From positions 558,001 to 622,000 of the forward strand of contig CM065880.1 in NCBI GenBank assembly GCA_033439255.1: a stretch of 64,000 bases of DNA, written 5' to 3'. Numbering within the stretch: position 1 is the first letter of the stretch; the number at the start of each line of letters is the position of its first letter. The notes beneath the pieces are model-generated. The model was not told where the DNA came from. It saw only the letters and a program-made list of their open reading frames with translations, and ran no database searches. This document shows positions 13,985 to 23,415 of this stretch, in pieces. This DNA is from Hericium rajendrae (Eukaryota; Basidiomycota; Agaricomycetes; Russulales; Hericiaceae). A program made the position numbers and the translations under genes.

Positions 13985-14822
13985 TTCATACATGCCACCT
14001 TCTCACGTACCCTCCTGGAGCCGCTCTGCGACAAAGAAGCCGAAGCCATCAAGCCGTTCAAATCACTCGACGAAGGTGTTGCAGGCTACGCCTTCGGCGT
14101 CACCTCCCTCCACAAAGCGCTCTCCATCGCCTCGGCCCCCACCCCGCCGTTCCCCGCCCCCAGCAACCTCAAAACGGTGACCGGCGAGCGGGATCCAACG
14201 CCGAACGTGTACTCCCTCAATGCACTCGCGCAGCTCCCGCTGCTGCTCCGCGCCTCGCTGGTACCACTCCCGCACGGCAAGCCACGCTTTGTGCATTCCG
14301 CGGGCTCACCGCACCAGATGCTCGTTCTCATTTGGGATGTCGACATCGACGTGCTCGACGCGCACTGGGCACAGCATGCCGCAGACATGGGCGTGGCGCT
14401 TGACTTCGCGTTTCCGGCCCCCGCCGATGACAGCGCGCACGACCTAAGGCACGACCTCTACGACCCCCGGCACGCGGACGATTTCTCGCCCTTCGCGGAC
14501 GCGTTCACCGCGCCGGAAGGTGCGCGCGGCCGCCTCGGCCACAAACCAGCATGGTGCCCTCGACGGCGTGCTCCCGCAACGCTCCAACACATCGAACACA
14601 TTCGCCCAAGCACCACCTCCTGCACACGCACGGTCTGCTCGTGGCGCAATGCTCAACGCCTTCTTTGCAGGCGTCCGGCGCGTGCTCGCAGAGCGGCCGG
14701 CGGCATTCGCGGCGGAGGTGGTCAGGCTCGACGCGACGTATGATCGGATGCTGGCAGGAGAAGGAGAAGCAGGACGCAGATACACTGGGTACGACGGTCG
14801 AGCTGTAGCTAGCCCGACGTGA
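13985..14822 (+). pseudogene. tRNA-guanine transglycosylase-like gene fragment, broken
   Basis: Open segments read AIKPFKSLDEGVAGYAFG, then PNVYSLNALAQLP, FVHSAGSPHQMLVLIWDVD and, after a disturbed stretch, HHLLHTHGLLV and AMLNAFFAGVRRVLAE. The order and the HTH...NAFFAGVR tail resemble the C-terminal half of fungal queuine tRNA-ribosyltransferase (TGT) domain proteins. The tail needs two different frames (HHLLHTHG and MLNAFFAG are out of register), and I do not find the Cys-rich zinc site expected before it. The N-terminal half is absent. I read it as a decayed or captured fragment; the family call comes from remembered family patterns and is moderate. Confidence 0.45.
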
Positions 14823-15050
14823 CAGAACATACTCAATCCTGTGCCACGCAATAATACCGATGCGAGCCTGGCCCTGAGGCCTGCATCAGCGGGGATGGTG
14901 GCAAGGCGCACACGGTCACGCCGGTGCGGGTGGCCGTCATCTTCGTGAGGCCGGGCATGAAGACAACCCACTTCGTCAAGTATATAGTCGCTGAGCATTG
15001 AGATGGTACGTCGACTGTGAGTCGAGCAGGGCGGGGCTCTGAGTCTCGTC
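14823..15050. other. spacer between two gene fragments
   Basis: No open frame of note. It separates the TGT-like and TTC27-like pieces, both on +. Confidence 0.3.
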
Positions 15051-15645
15051 TTTTTGGAAAGTCAGAGAATCAAGGGCACGAGCACAAGTAATATGGTACG
15101 CACGGACGTGCTCATCAACCAGATGCCGATGGCACACTCGAGTGCGCCGGAGCACCTGCGGCACTCGCTTCCACTGCTCAGCCTGTGGGAAATGGAGCGC
15201 GAGCTCGCGCTGCGCTTTCTCTTGATCGGCGTAGTCAAGTCCGCGCTCGCGATCTTCGAGCGCCTTGAGATGTGGGAGGAAGCTGTCAAGCGCTGGCAGG
15301 CGACGGAGCAGAGGACACGGCACGCAGTCGTGCATGACCTCTTGGAGGGCTGGACGATGGATGTGAATGCGGTGCTCACACGGGGGAAGGTCGTCACAGA
15401 GCATGGCCGTGTCGCATGAGGCGAAGCTGTGGTATCTCCTGGGCGAGCTGGAGCCTGAGACGGCACTGGAGCATTACCGCCACGCATGGGAGGTATCCGG
15501 CGGGAGGTCCGGGCATGCCATGTTCTCCTTGGATGGATCCCCTTTCGCACAGGGTGCATTCACGGAGGCGATCGCTTGCCTGCACAAGGCGGTGGCAATC
15601 GAGCCGCTGCTGTCGCACTCATGGTTCATCATTGGGTGCGCGCGA
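15051..15645 (+). pseudogene. TTC27/Emw1-like TPR protein fragment, broken
   Basis: Two adjacent frames together give the conserved middle of TTC27-type tetratricopeptide proteins: LALRFLLIGVVKSALAIFER and LEMWEEAVKRW in the first, then KLWYLLGELEPE, HYRHAWEVSGGRSG and CLHKAVAIEPLLSHSWFIIG in the second. TTC27 family proteins act in cell-wall integrity and protein folding in yeast (Emw1). A frame change with a TGA at about 15418 separates the two halves, and the gene stops after GCA at what looks like a splice donor, followed by unrelated sequence. Missing ends and a frameshift make this a pseudogene or captured fragment. Confidence 0.6.
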
Positions 15646-15704
15646 ACCGATCACCATAAGATGGTACTCTACGTTGATACATGTATACGGTGTTTACTCT
15701 CTTA

Positions 15705-17551
15705 TTAATCCTCCTCCTCACTATCACTGTCATCGTCTGTGAAATTCGCACGAGGAATGCTTTGACTCTGCCTGTTTGCTTCTGATTGCCAGGTCTGTAG
15801 GAAAGACGGTATCTGAGGATTATCTGCGCCACCATGATACTCCAGCTCGGCATCTGGGCCAAAGGGAATGATGGGCACAGGCATGGCTGGACGAAAGGCA
15901 GGAAGGGGTAAAAGTGGAATCCGATCAGGCTCGGGGACATCATCGTAGCTGTCTTCAGAATGCGAAGACGCTAGGACAGTGACCAACTCTGGATTAACTG
16001 GGGCGGAATGAAACCGTGCGAGAACCTGGTTGTATATGTCCCAGAAAGTGTCACCATCCACAGCCGGCTCACCCAGGTCAGAGTAGTGCTTCTTGATCTG
16101 ACGGTCAAACGGAGGCGGAACCAGGTGGAATACCGAGTGATCGGGAGGAGCAAACTCCTTCTCCAATTCATCAAACAAAGGCGTCGGCTGAGGAATAGGG
16201 ACCTAGAAGTGCCGCCTTCAGCACAGGAATATGCAAAGAAAATTGAACACACCTTGAAGTCCACCGCCCCATAATCCCCAGGCGTGTGAAGAATGAGAGC
16301 TGGAATTCCATGAGGCAAGATTTTATTGCGATTGGCACGTCGCGAGGTCACATTTTGCTGATGTACCCAGGAATCAATTTCAGCCTGGAGCCACGGAATT
16401 GCCAGCCACAAAAAGACCAGCCTAGATGACCCATGTCAATCCAGAGTCCTGAGATTTTCGAATCGAGATGTTACTTGCCTTTCTAGCTCGTTACTTGGGT
16501 CATACCAGCCTTGATTGACACCACGCTCCAAGATATTCTCAAATCCTGGTGACCCGTCCCGTCACCACATAGACCAGTGGATCTCTGGTTTGATGTTGGT
16601 GTGTTTACGCATCCAGCGGTGCTGGAGCGTGTCGTGCAAGGATGGATCGAGCCGTCGCCGAATGACGGTCTGCAAGTTTGCGACTCCATAGTTCTCCGTT
16701 CCAGGATCACTTTGAGTGATTAGCGGGATAGCTGGCAATAAAGGTCGGGCAAATGTTGTGCGTTAAAAAAGGAGCCGACATACCTCCCAGATTTCGTGCG
16801 AAGTCCAAGTAGTATTTTGCTACGAGACGTGGATTCTTGTTCGTCCACCAGATCTTCATCCAATTGATGAACCCAGAGTGTACCTCTATGCTGCTATGCA
16901 TGTACAGGCCAAATCGCATCCATTTGTCATGCTGGTCCTGAGCCCATATGTCGTTAACGCCAGCAGACCAATAACGGCGACGTTTTAGGCGACCATGACG
17001 GCGACGCTCGACTGCTTCAGGTTCGTGAATCTTGAGGAACTCCTCCACCAGCTCCCTGGTAGAAGACGCTGTGAGTCCCATGTCAATGCATTTCTGTTAA
17101 AGTAGACACGTACCTCGGGGCTCTGATCTTTTTTTGAAACCATAGAGCGTCTCTGATCTTACGAGCACCCCGATGGGAATACATTTTCTTGAGGTCCAAC
17201 ACGGCCTCAGAAATGCTCTCCAGTGTATGTTGTTGCTGACGAGTGCTGGTGAGACCCCACTTGCCCCGAAGGCGTCGAACTGTGCGGGCACTGATAGGCA
17301 ATCGCATAAGGTAAGATAGCCGCTAACGAGAAGGATGGCTTGGCATACCTAAGGCCAAATGTATTTGAATCAAATTGAAGAAGGCAGAGGTGAGCGATTT
17401 GTTCATCAGTCCTTCGGAAGTTGTAGTACAGAGTAACCCAGCAACGAAGCTCGTCTTCAGGAGCTGTCCAGCAAAAAGCAATTAGGATGATTTCGTCGCT
17501 AGGAACAGTGCTCGAAGAGAGCTTACGAATAGGCTTATGCTGGTTCGGCAT
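15705..17551 (-). pseudogene. integrase-core (DDE) gene with in-frame stop
   Basis: Multi-exon gene from an ATG at 17551 (MPNQHKPIRK). In order: a helical N-terminal exon; SARTVRRLRGKWGLTSTRQQ, a helix-turn-helix-like segment; GRLKRRRYWSAGVNDIWAQD and QHDKWMRFGLYMHSS, the integrase core with the first Asp; LITQSDPGTENYGVA, with the second Asp and an acidic partner; GFENILERGVNQGW; FLWLAIPWLQAEID; then an acidic tail ending DDDSDSEEED. Basidiomycete genomes carry many stand-alone integrase-core proteins of this kind, derived from transposons. A TGA interrupts the frame near 16568 (HWSMW-stop-RDGSP), and no intron removes it. The rest of the frame is well kept, so the loss looks recent, or it is a sequencing error. 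No flanking repeats were found. Confidence 0.65.
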
Positions 17552-17561
17552 CGTAGTGAAT

Positions 17562-17900
17562 CAAGGAGGAAGCGTACATGCCCAATAGATGGCAGAAGTT
17601 GGGCATCAGCAAAAGTGCAAAACTAGGATTTGGGCTTGCGGCACCTGGCGGCAGATGGATCGGCGGTCCGGGTGGCACAAGATTTACGCTGACATGAACA
17701 TGTATGACATCAGTGATTTTCCTACGACTGCGAGTTAAGGCCGGCTGAGGTCCCGCAGTGGTCCCGCTAGCAACTGGTTCAGGTTCGGGACTGGGTATGG
17801 ACTCTACTACAGCTTCAACAGCATCCTACGATTTTATTAACTGTAGTCAGGTATAACGAAACATGTGCTAACGTACCGCATCTACGTCATATTGTATATC
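17562..17900 (-). other. open coding-like stretch upstream of the integrase gene
   Basis: Minus-strand reading gives EDIQYDVDA, a putative intron (GTACGTTAG...ATCGTAG), then DAVEAVVESIPSPEPEP, LTRSRRKITDVIHVHVS and a stop after IHYDAEPA. The composition (acidic, Pro-rich, then basic) is protein-like and splice sites are good. It overlaps the ATG at 17551 in another frame. It may be an upstream small gene or an alternative 5' exon. Confidence 0.3.
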
Positions 17901-18487
17901 CTCTTAACGTTGGCCGGACGGTAGGCTCGGTCAGCCCCTCCTGTACTCATGCGTGGGGTCTTGGTATGAGACTAGGCCGGACGGGCGCAGCTCCTTTTTG
18001 ATCTCAAAGCATTCAGCCACAAGGTTATTGTGTGGCCTTTGTGTGCGACCCATGCCGAAATGCAATAAATCTACTTTATATTCAAATATGTCTTAGAATT
18101 CTTCAGACCTATGCACTGGCAAGCCGATTAAACGGATGGAAAGAAAGAAATTTATCACTACGCCGCGATCTTCGCCTGGAACATCACGCACATGCACGTA
18201 CATCTATCTAATATTACTACGTGCATGATATGAGCGTTCATACGTCCTTAGAGGAGGGGGGAAAGCCATCAGAGTGTTGTGTTGACATACCATGCCTGTC
18301 AGCACTAAGGACATCTGAACAACCACGACGTGGGGCAACATGCTGAACAGAACATCGATGGGGCAGTGCTGCGCTCTGAAATAGGGTGAGCAAGCCTGGA
18401 AGGCAGCAGGCGGAGTACTCGTGGTATTCGCGCTCAGTACTCAAGTACTCACCCACCGATAGCAAAGTTCCCATGTCCCCGCCTCTT
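17901..18487. other. region without a supported gene
   Basis: Mixed composition and short frames only. A minus frame at 18238-18525 continues into the motif array that follows but has no recognisable domain. Confidence 0.3.
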
Positions 18488-19166
18488 ACTTGACAATGAC
18501 GCCCATCATGGTGCGCATAATACACGTAAAGGGCGAACTTAAGACCTCGGCGCCGAAGCCCATACAGTACGAGTGCATCAAGATGAGGTGGATGAAATCG
18601 CGCGGGGGCACGAGGATCGAACTAGACGATGACGCCCTTGGCGCCAGCGGGGTCCGATGGTGAGGGAGGGAAGCGACATGCAACTACGGCCGGCGGAAGT
18701 GCAGAGTCCTGCGCGACAGGTGAGTCTCGCGGAGAGTACTTACTGACAGCCAGAGGTCCCTTCCCTCACCCGCCCCGTATTTGATGATTATGCCCTTGTG
18801 CCTCGTCCCCCGGCGTCGAACGCACATCAGGCAGGCGCGACATGCCTTGAGAACGAGATCACTAGCGCGCTTCGACGATGATGCTCTTGGGTGGTGTCGA
18901 AGGCCAACTAGGGAGACGAGGCACCGTCTGGGCGCAAAAATAGGTATGTACCTCTGGGAACGCCTGCCTGCCGCGCGATCCATTCACCATCGTCTCGGTG
19001 TCGCCACATCCCCGCCCTTTCCTCCACTGCACGTACTTGATGATGATGCCCTTCACGCGTCACTGACCAGCGCCGTGTCGGGCGGGAAGGGTAGGCAATG
19101 TCGCAGGGTGCAGGCAACTCGGAGAATGACCTCGCGCTCGCTTCGTCGAACTTGACGATGATGCCC
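18488..19166 (-). repeat. array 1 of the 17-base GGCATCATCATCAAGT motif
   Basis: Six occurrences of a motif reading GGGCATCATCATCAAGT on the minus strand (plus-strand form ACTTGATGATGATGCCC), at about 18488, 18621, 18779, 18870, 19035 and 19150, 91-165 bases apart. Each could be translated as a short GIIIKY/GVIVKF-like peptide. Between them are GTAAGTACT- or GTGAGTAC-like splice-donor strings. Sequence between units is not itself repeated. Either a gene of many small exons each carrying the same peptide, or a set of dispersed binding-site-like repeats. The same motif array recurs on the other strand at 27413-28402. Confidence 0.6.
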
Positions 19167-19560
19167 TCGGGATGCCTAGACCGTGAAGAATGCGAGGTGA
19201 GTACGCTGATAAGACATTGGCTGCGATGCACTGACCCACGTCTATGTGTGCGTCATGGGTGAGCACCGTGAGGCGACGGTGGGATCCAGCGAACGCCGTC
19301 GCAGTGTTCGTCGCATGCAGCATAGCCGAGATAGCGAGCAGTGCAGAGGAAGGCACACTGGGCTGCGCTGGGCCGCGCGCCCATCTAGACGTCTAAGTTC
19401 GCCCTTGTACATATCGTTGCCGCTCGCCGTGCGGGCCTGGGGGTCGAAATGTCGAGCATGCAGTACTGATTTTCTGCGGCTCCGATAAGCAATGGGTCAC
19501 CTCAGCTCAACTCAATCGCACGTCAAAGACTCACGAAAACGCGAAGGGATCGTGAATCAC

Positions 19561-19577
19561 GCTGGGCTACGCCCAGC
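19561..19577. other. hairpin GCTGGGC-TAC-GCCCAGC
   Basis: Perfect 7-base stem with a 3-base loop. Near-identical hairpins occur at 27043-27060 and 27275-27290, next to array 2, so the hairpin accompanies both motif arrays. Confidence 0.6.
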
Positions 19578-21459
19578 GCTCGCTTATTCTCGACGTCAGC
19601 AGGATCCCACTGACGTCGACTCCGAATGCTTGTCCTTTTGGCACCTCGCCGAGTAGTAATCTCGAAAGACAGCGATGAGAATTGGCGCTGTGAAGAACTT
19701 GATGAGTCGTCATCGTACGCGGCTAATTGCGGTGTAATGAGCTCACCAGAACGCGCTGCACAGTGCTTAGAATGCGACAGTGCTTAGAATGTGCGCGTGA
19801 AGCAGCGATATCGTTTGATCACTTGTACTCTAAATTATCTGAAACTTGGTGTATGGGTACTTTCGATACTCCTCTCTACAAATGTAGCGTTAGATTTCTT
19901 TAGCTAATTTCCGCACTGTCGATAATTGGCAGTGACTGTGTGCGCAGCTCTAAATGCCGCCGTGGTATCACCGTACCGCACCGGATATTGATACGCATCG
20001 AGGTTGGTCAACTTGCATATACTTGCCCATCTAATGTTTAGTGAAACGGACACAAGATCTCAAGACAAGGACGGGTCGCGCACCTAGATGAGCTGCTATG
20101 CCATCGAAGACATCACGTCGATGCACTTGCAGGAGCATTTGCGCACCTCCTTTTACCGCCCCTGAGCCGTGAACGCGTGCCTGTGAAGAAAAAGCCAGTT
20201 TACAAATGATTTGCGGCACAGTATACTTACATACCGCCTCACTGCGGCTATACTCAGGCTCGAGCAGTACTAAGCCATAGCTTTGGGCACGTTGTCTGTG
20301 GTGGACTAATGTCGTCCGGAACCTGTTTTTATGGGTTCTATATATGTTTTGATGGCTAGGAATGCTCGAAATCATGTCCGTTTTGCTTAGTATTACATGG
20401 GCAAAAAGATAGTTGGGGGTCTGTATGTTGCTTCACTAGTAGACGCGACACACCGGGATTATGTAAGCGACGTGCCTACACTACAGCCCGACAAAACTTC
20501 TTGATATCGGCCACTGCGGAAGTTTTCTAAGAAAAACGAATGATGTTTTCGATTAGAGCATGATATGACGAGCGTACACGCAAAAAAGCTAACGCTGCGC
20601 ATAAGATTTGAGCTCTCTGCAGCGACTTTTCGAAGGGGTGCTGGAGTCGACATTGGCGGCATCGGTTGCCATATTCGGAACAACGAGCGCTCGTCTGAGT
20701 TGCGTCTGTGCGCTCGACATACGTTGGGCGATTCCTCGAAAACACAAACATTCCATCAGATTTTGATGATGATGATGATTTTTATTCGAGGAAAAGCTAT
20801 CTAACTAAGCACTCAAACAATTTTAAGCACAGTTTAGGGGAAATTAGCAACTCTATAATTCCTTCTTCGAGAGGTCACTGGTACTGAGACCAACACGAGA
20901 GCAGAGATAGACACCCTATTTGAAGTTCCAATAAAGTTCTGCCCATAGATCTTCTCCGCGCAGATAACTCGAACTATGTCGAGAACATATTCCATATGTT
21001 TACTACTGTTGTGACGACTGGTGGCAAATTGTGGCTATGGGGTAAGGCTCATAGCGCGAGACAAAAAGTGAAAACGAACCACGCCCGTGCCGCGTACGGC
21101 ATCCTCTTCAATCCTCGTCTTTTTCTGCAATTCCTGCACAGCGTGCAGTTGCGCGGCACGCGCGTTTAGCTCAAAATTGGCACGATTGGTGCAATTCGAA
21201 AATAACGAGAGCGCCGTCTTACGCGGCAATGCCCGCTACCCGTAGATCGTGATGTAGGTCACAGTGACCGGTACGGTGACAGTGCCGTCGGGAACGCAAA
21301 TCACACGAGAAGTAGCTTTTGGAAGCGCGAACGTGGAGGTACGATGCAATGGGATTGACTGTGTAAAAATCTAAGATTGCTACGTGCCGACAGAATAGAT
21401 ATGGGAAGGGTGTGACAGCACCGTGACGGGCACAAGCGCTTTTGTCGAGATTAGCGCGA
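19578..21459. other. 1.9 kb without a supported gene
   Basis: A short duplicated string GACAGTGCTTAGAATG lies near 19760 and 19778, and a GATGATGATGATGAT run near 20765. Minus frames at 20031-20375, 20459-20751 and 21035-21229 have no motif support. Composition is more AT-rich than neighbouring genes, consistent with old noncoding or decayed sequence. Confidence 0.4.
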
Positions 21460-21485
21460 GGGAAAAATGGATCTCCATTTTTCCC
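21460..21485. other. 26-base near-perfect palindrome
   Basis: GGGAAAAATGGA - TC - TCCATTTTTCCC: 12-base arms around a 2-base centre. It lies about 50 bases before the first exon of the broken gene that follows. It could form a hairpin or cruciform or mark an element end. Confidence 0.75.
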
Positions 21486-21533
21486 TATTGACGCAGCGTT
21501 GAAGACGACATCGGGTCCGGACACGCCCAGTGG

Positions 21534-22862
21534 GCTGAGTTCTTCGATCTTCTCAGCGACGAGGGCAAGAGCGACGCCTGCTCGAGCGTGTACGTCTACT
21601 TCCCCCTGCTCTTCTTGTCGCTGGAGAAGTTCCTCTCACCCCGCCCGTCGCCCAATGCATCGACCCCCGGCCCACGGGCCCACCGCAACACCGCGTCCAA
21701 CGGCTCGCACTCCAGGCTTCGAGGAGGGCATCATCCAGCGCACCAAGGACCGGCCGAGCACCGAGACGATGCACAGCTGCCAGACGGTCCATGGCACGCA
21801 GCCCACCACCACTCGCCCTCGGAGAACTCGTTCTCGCTCGGCGGGAGCGCAGTCTGGGTTGGGGATGAGTGCGGGTTGCTCGAGCACGCCGCGCCCACGG
21901 CTGCGAGCAGCAATGGCAGCAGCACGACGCACGGCCGCCGCTCGACGGACGCGTCGTCATCCACGCCGTCCCATGGCCAGCATGTGCCGCGCGGCGGCGA
22001 GCATGGTTACGGCGGTGCGACGACACTGATGAATTCGCCCTTCCCTCCCTCCCTCCTTTCCCGCCCCAGCGCTGACACCTGCGCTGCTTGCAGATCATCG
22101 CGGCAATCCACTACCACTTCGGCGAGGGCATGGTCCACGCGCGCTTCACAGAGTACGTGCAGCGTTGCATGCGCCTCGCGTCGCACTATGAGGAGGACGC
22201 CCTCGGGCAGACGACGATCGGCTTCCCAAGCATGGTGTTTCACGCGGGCGGCGGCGATGCGCCACAGCTCGGCAGCGGCGTCGTGTTTGCGGACGAGGTC
22301 GCCGGCGCGCGCGAGCTCGCGCTGAATGCGAGCCGCATCGAGGGCTGGCGCCACACAGCGACGTACCACTATTTCCCAGAGCATAAGCGAGGCGGAGGTG
22401 GAGCTGATCATGTGTGCGATGGCAGAGAACGTGCAGACGTACGATCAGGTCGTCAAGGTGCGTGCTGCCGTCTGTGCCATACCACCGTCACTGTGATGCT
22501 GATGTGTTTGTTGCAGCTCCTCTCGCACAGCCCGCCGCACGCGGGCGGCCTGTTGTCGCTCAGCTTGGGGCTCTTCCACCAGCAAGAGTCCATGCGAGAC
22601 CTGACGGTCGACATCTTCACTTACCTGCAGATGTTCCCTGTGCGCATCCCTTGTCCTGTCTCTTCCTGCGCCGCGCTCACCCTGCACAGGTCGGCGTCCA
22701 GTTCCTGCAGGCGCTCAACCACTTCCAGCGCTACGCCTACGTGCGCCAGGTGCACGCGCGCGAGAACAGGCATGCGCAGATGCTGTTGCCGCCCGCGACG
22801 TATGTCCCGATCCCCATGGGCAGCACCAACCTGGGCTTCCCCTGCGTGCGCGGTGAGTCGGT
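21534..22862 (+). pseudogene. polarity/DENN (SPA-type) gene fragment, broken
   Basis: Exon pieces: WAEFFDLLSDEGKSD then VYFPLLFLSLEKFLSPR; after a disturbed stretch IIAAIHYHFGEGMVHARF and ASHYEEDALGQTTIGFPSMV; then EAEVELIMCAMAENVQTYDQ, LLSHSPPHAGGLLSLSLG, LFHQQESMRDLTVDIF and VQFLQALNHFQRYAYVR. Good introns lie at about 22459-22516 and 22637-22690. The pattern LGLF(H)...VRD.TV...F..LNHFQR.AY.R recalls the C-terminal part of fungal stabilisation-of-polarity-axis (Afi1/MesA-like) proteins, but I hold this lightly. A frame change is needed near 22385 (FPEHK to SEAEVEL). The gene's 5' part is missing and it stops at a donor near 22853. Confidence 0.4.
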
Positions 22863-23236
22863 GTATGGTGGGGGCTAGCTGTGGTGGGAGGGTTGATGGA
22901 CGCCGCTTCATTCTTGACTGTTGCGCGCTTGATTCGTTTTTTGTATTGCGTAGTATTTCCTGGGCGGTGTTGCTGGCCGTCTGTCAATTAATAGCTGTGA
23001 AGCGATGTCTCATCCCGGGTTATACTATTCTCGCCCTTGGTACCAATATTGTTCTTTCCTCCTCATCTCTTGTTGTCTTCCTCATCAAAAGCCTCTGTTC
23101 AACCATCGCCCTGTCCCTCCACGTCCGATACTGCTCGGCAACACCATGAACAGTGCAGTTGATGACCTGATTATGTCTGTATGCTCGCACACTCTGTCGC
23201 TCAAAGTACAGGCCTCGCGGGGGTAACTGCCTGCCG
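22863..23236. other. gap inside or after the broken gene
   Basis: No open frame fits the neighbouring exons. T-rich around 23040-23100. If the exon at 23237 belongs to the same gene, intervening exons have been lost here. Confidence 0.3.
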
Positions 23237-23415
23237 TCGCTGAGCGTGCGGCAAAATTCGACGATCCCGACACGTGGGAGCAGATGGACGGCCTGATCCT
23301 CAAGGTCAGGAGTCGCAACGACTGGCTCAAACCAAGGTATCTCAATGGTATCGCACTCGATCCTGTCATCGGAACTTTGCCGGCACGTTTGATTCAGTCA
23401 TTCAATACAAACTAA
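23237..23415 (+). pseudogene. isolated terminal exon, unrecognised
   Basis: Reads AERAAKFDDPDTWEQMDGLI, then KVRSRNDWLKPRYL and ends ARLIQSFNTN-stop. The composition is clearly coding-like, but no start is present. It may be the last exon of the broken gene at 21534-22862. It overlaps the 3' end of the alpha-kinase on the opposite strand by about 18 bases. Confidence 0.4.

Noticed and set aside
18488-19166. CRISPR array
   Set aside because: Spacing is irregular, units are short and not palindromic, no cas genes occur and the genome is eukaryotic.
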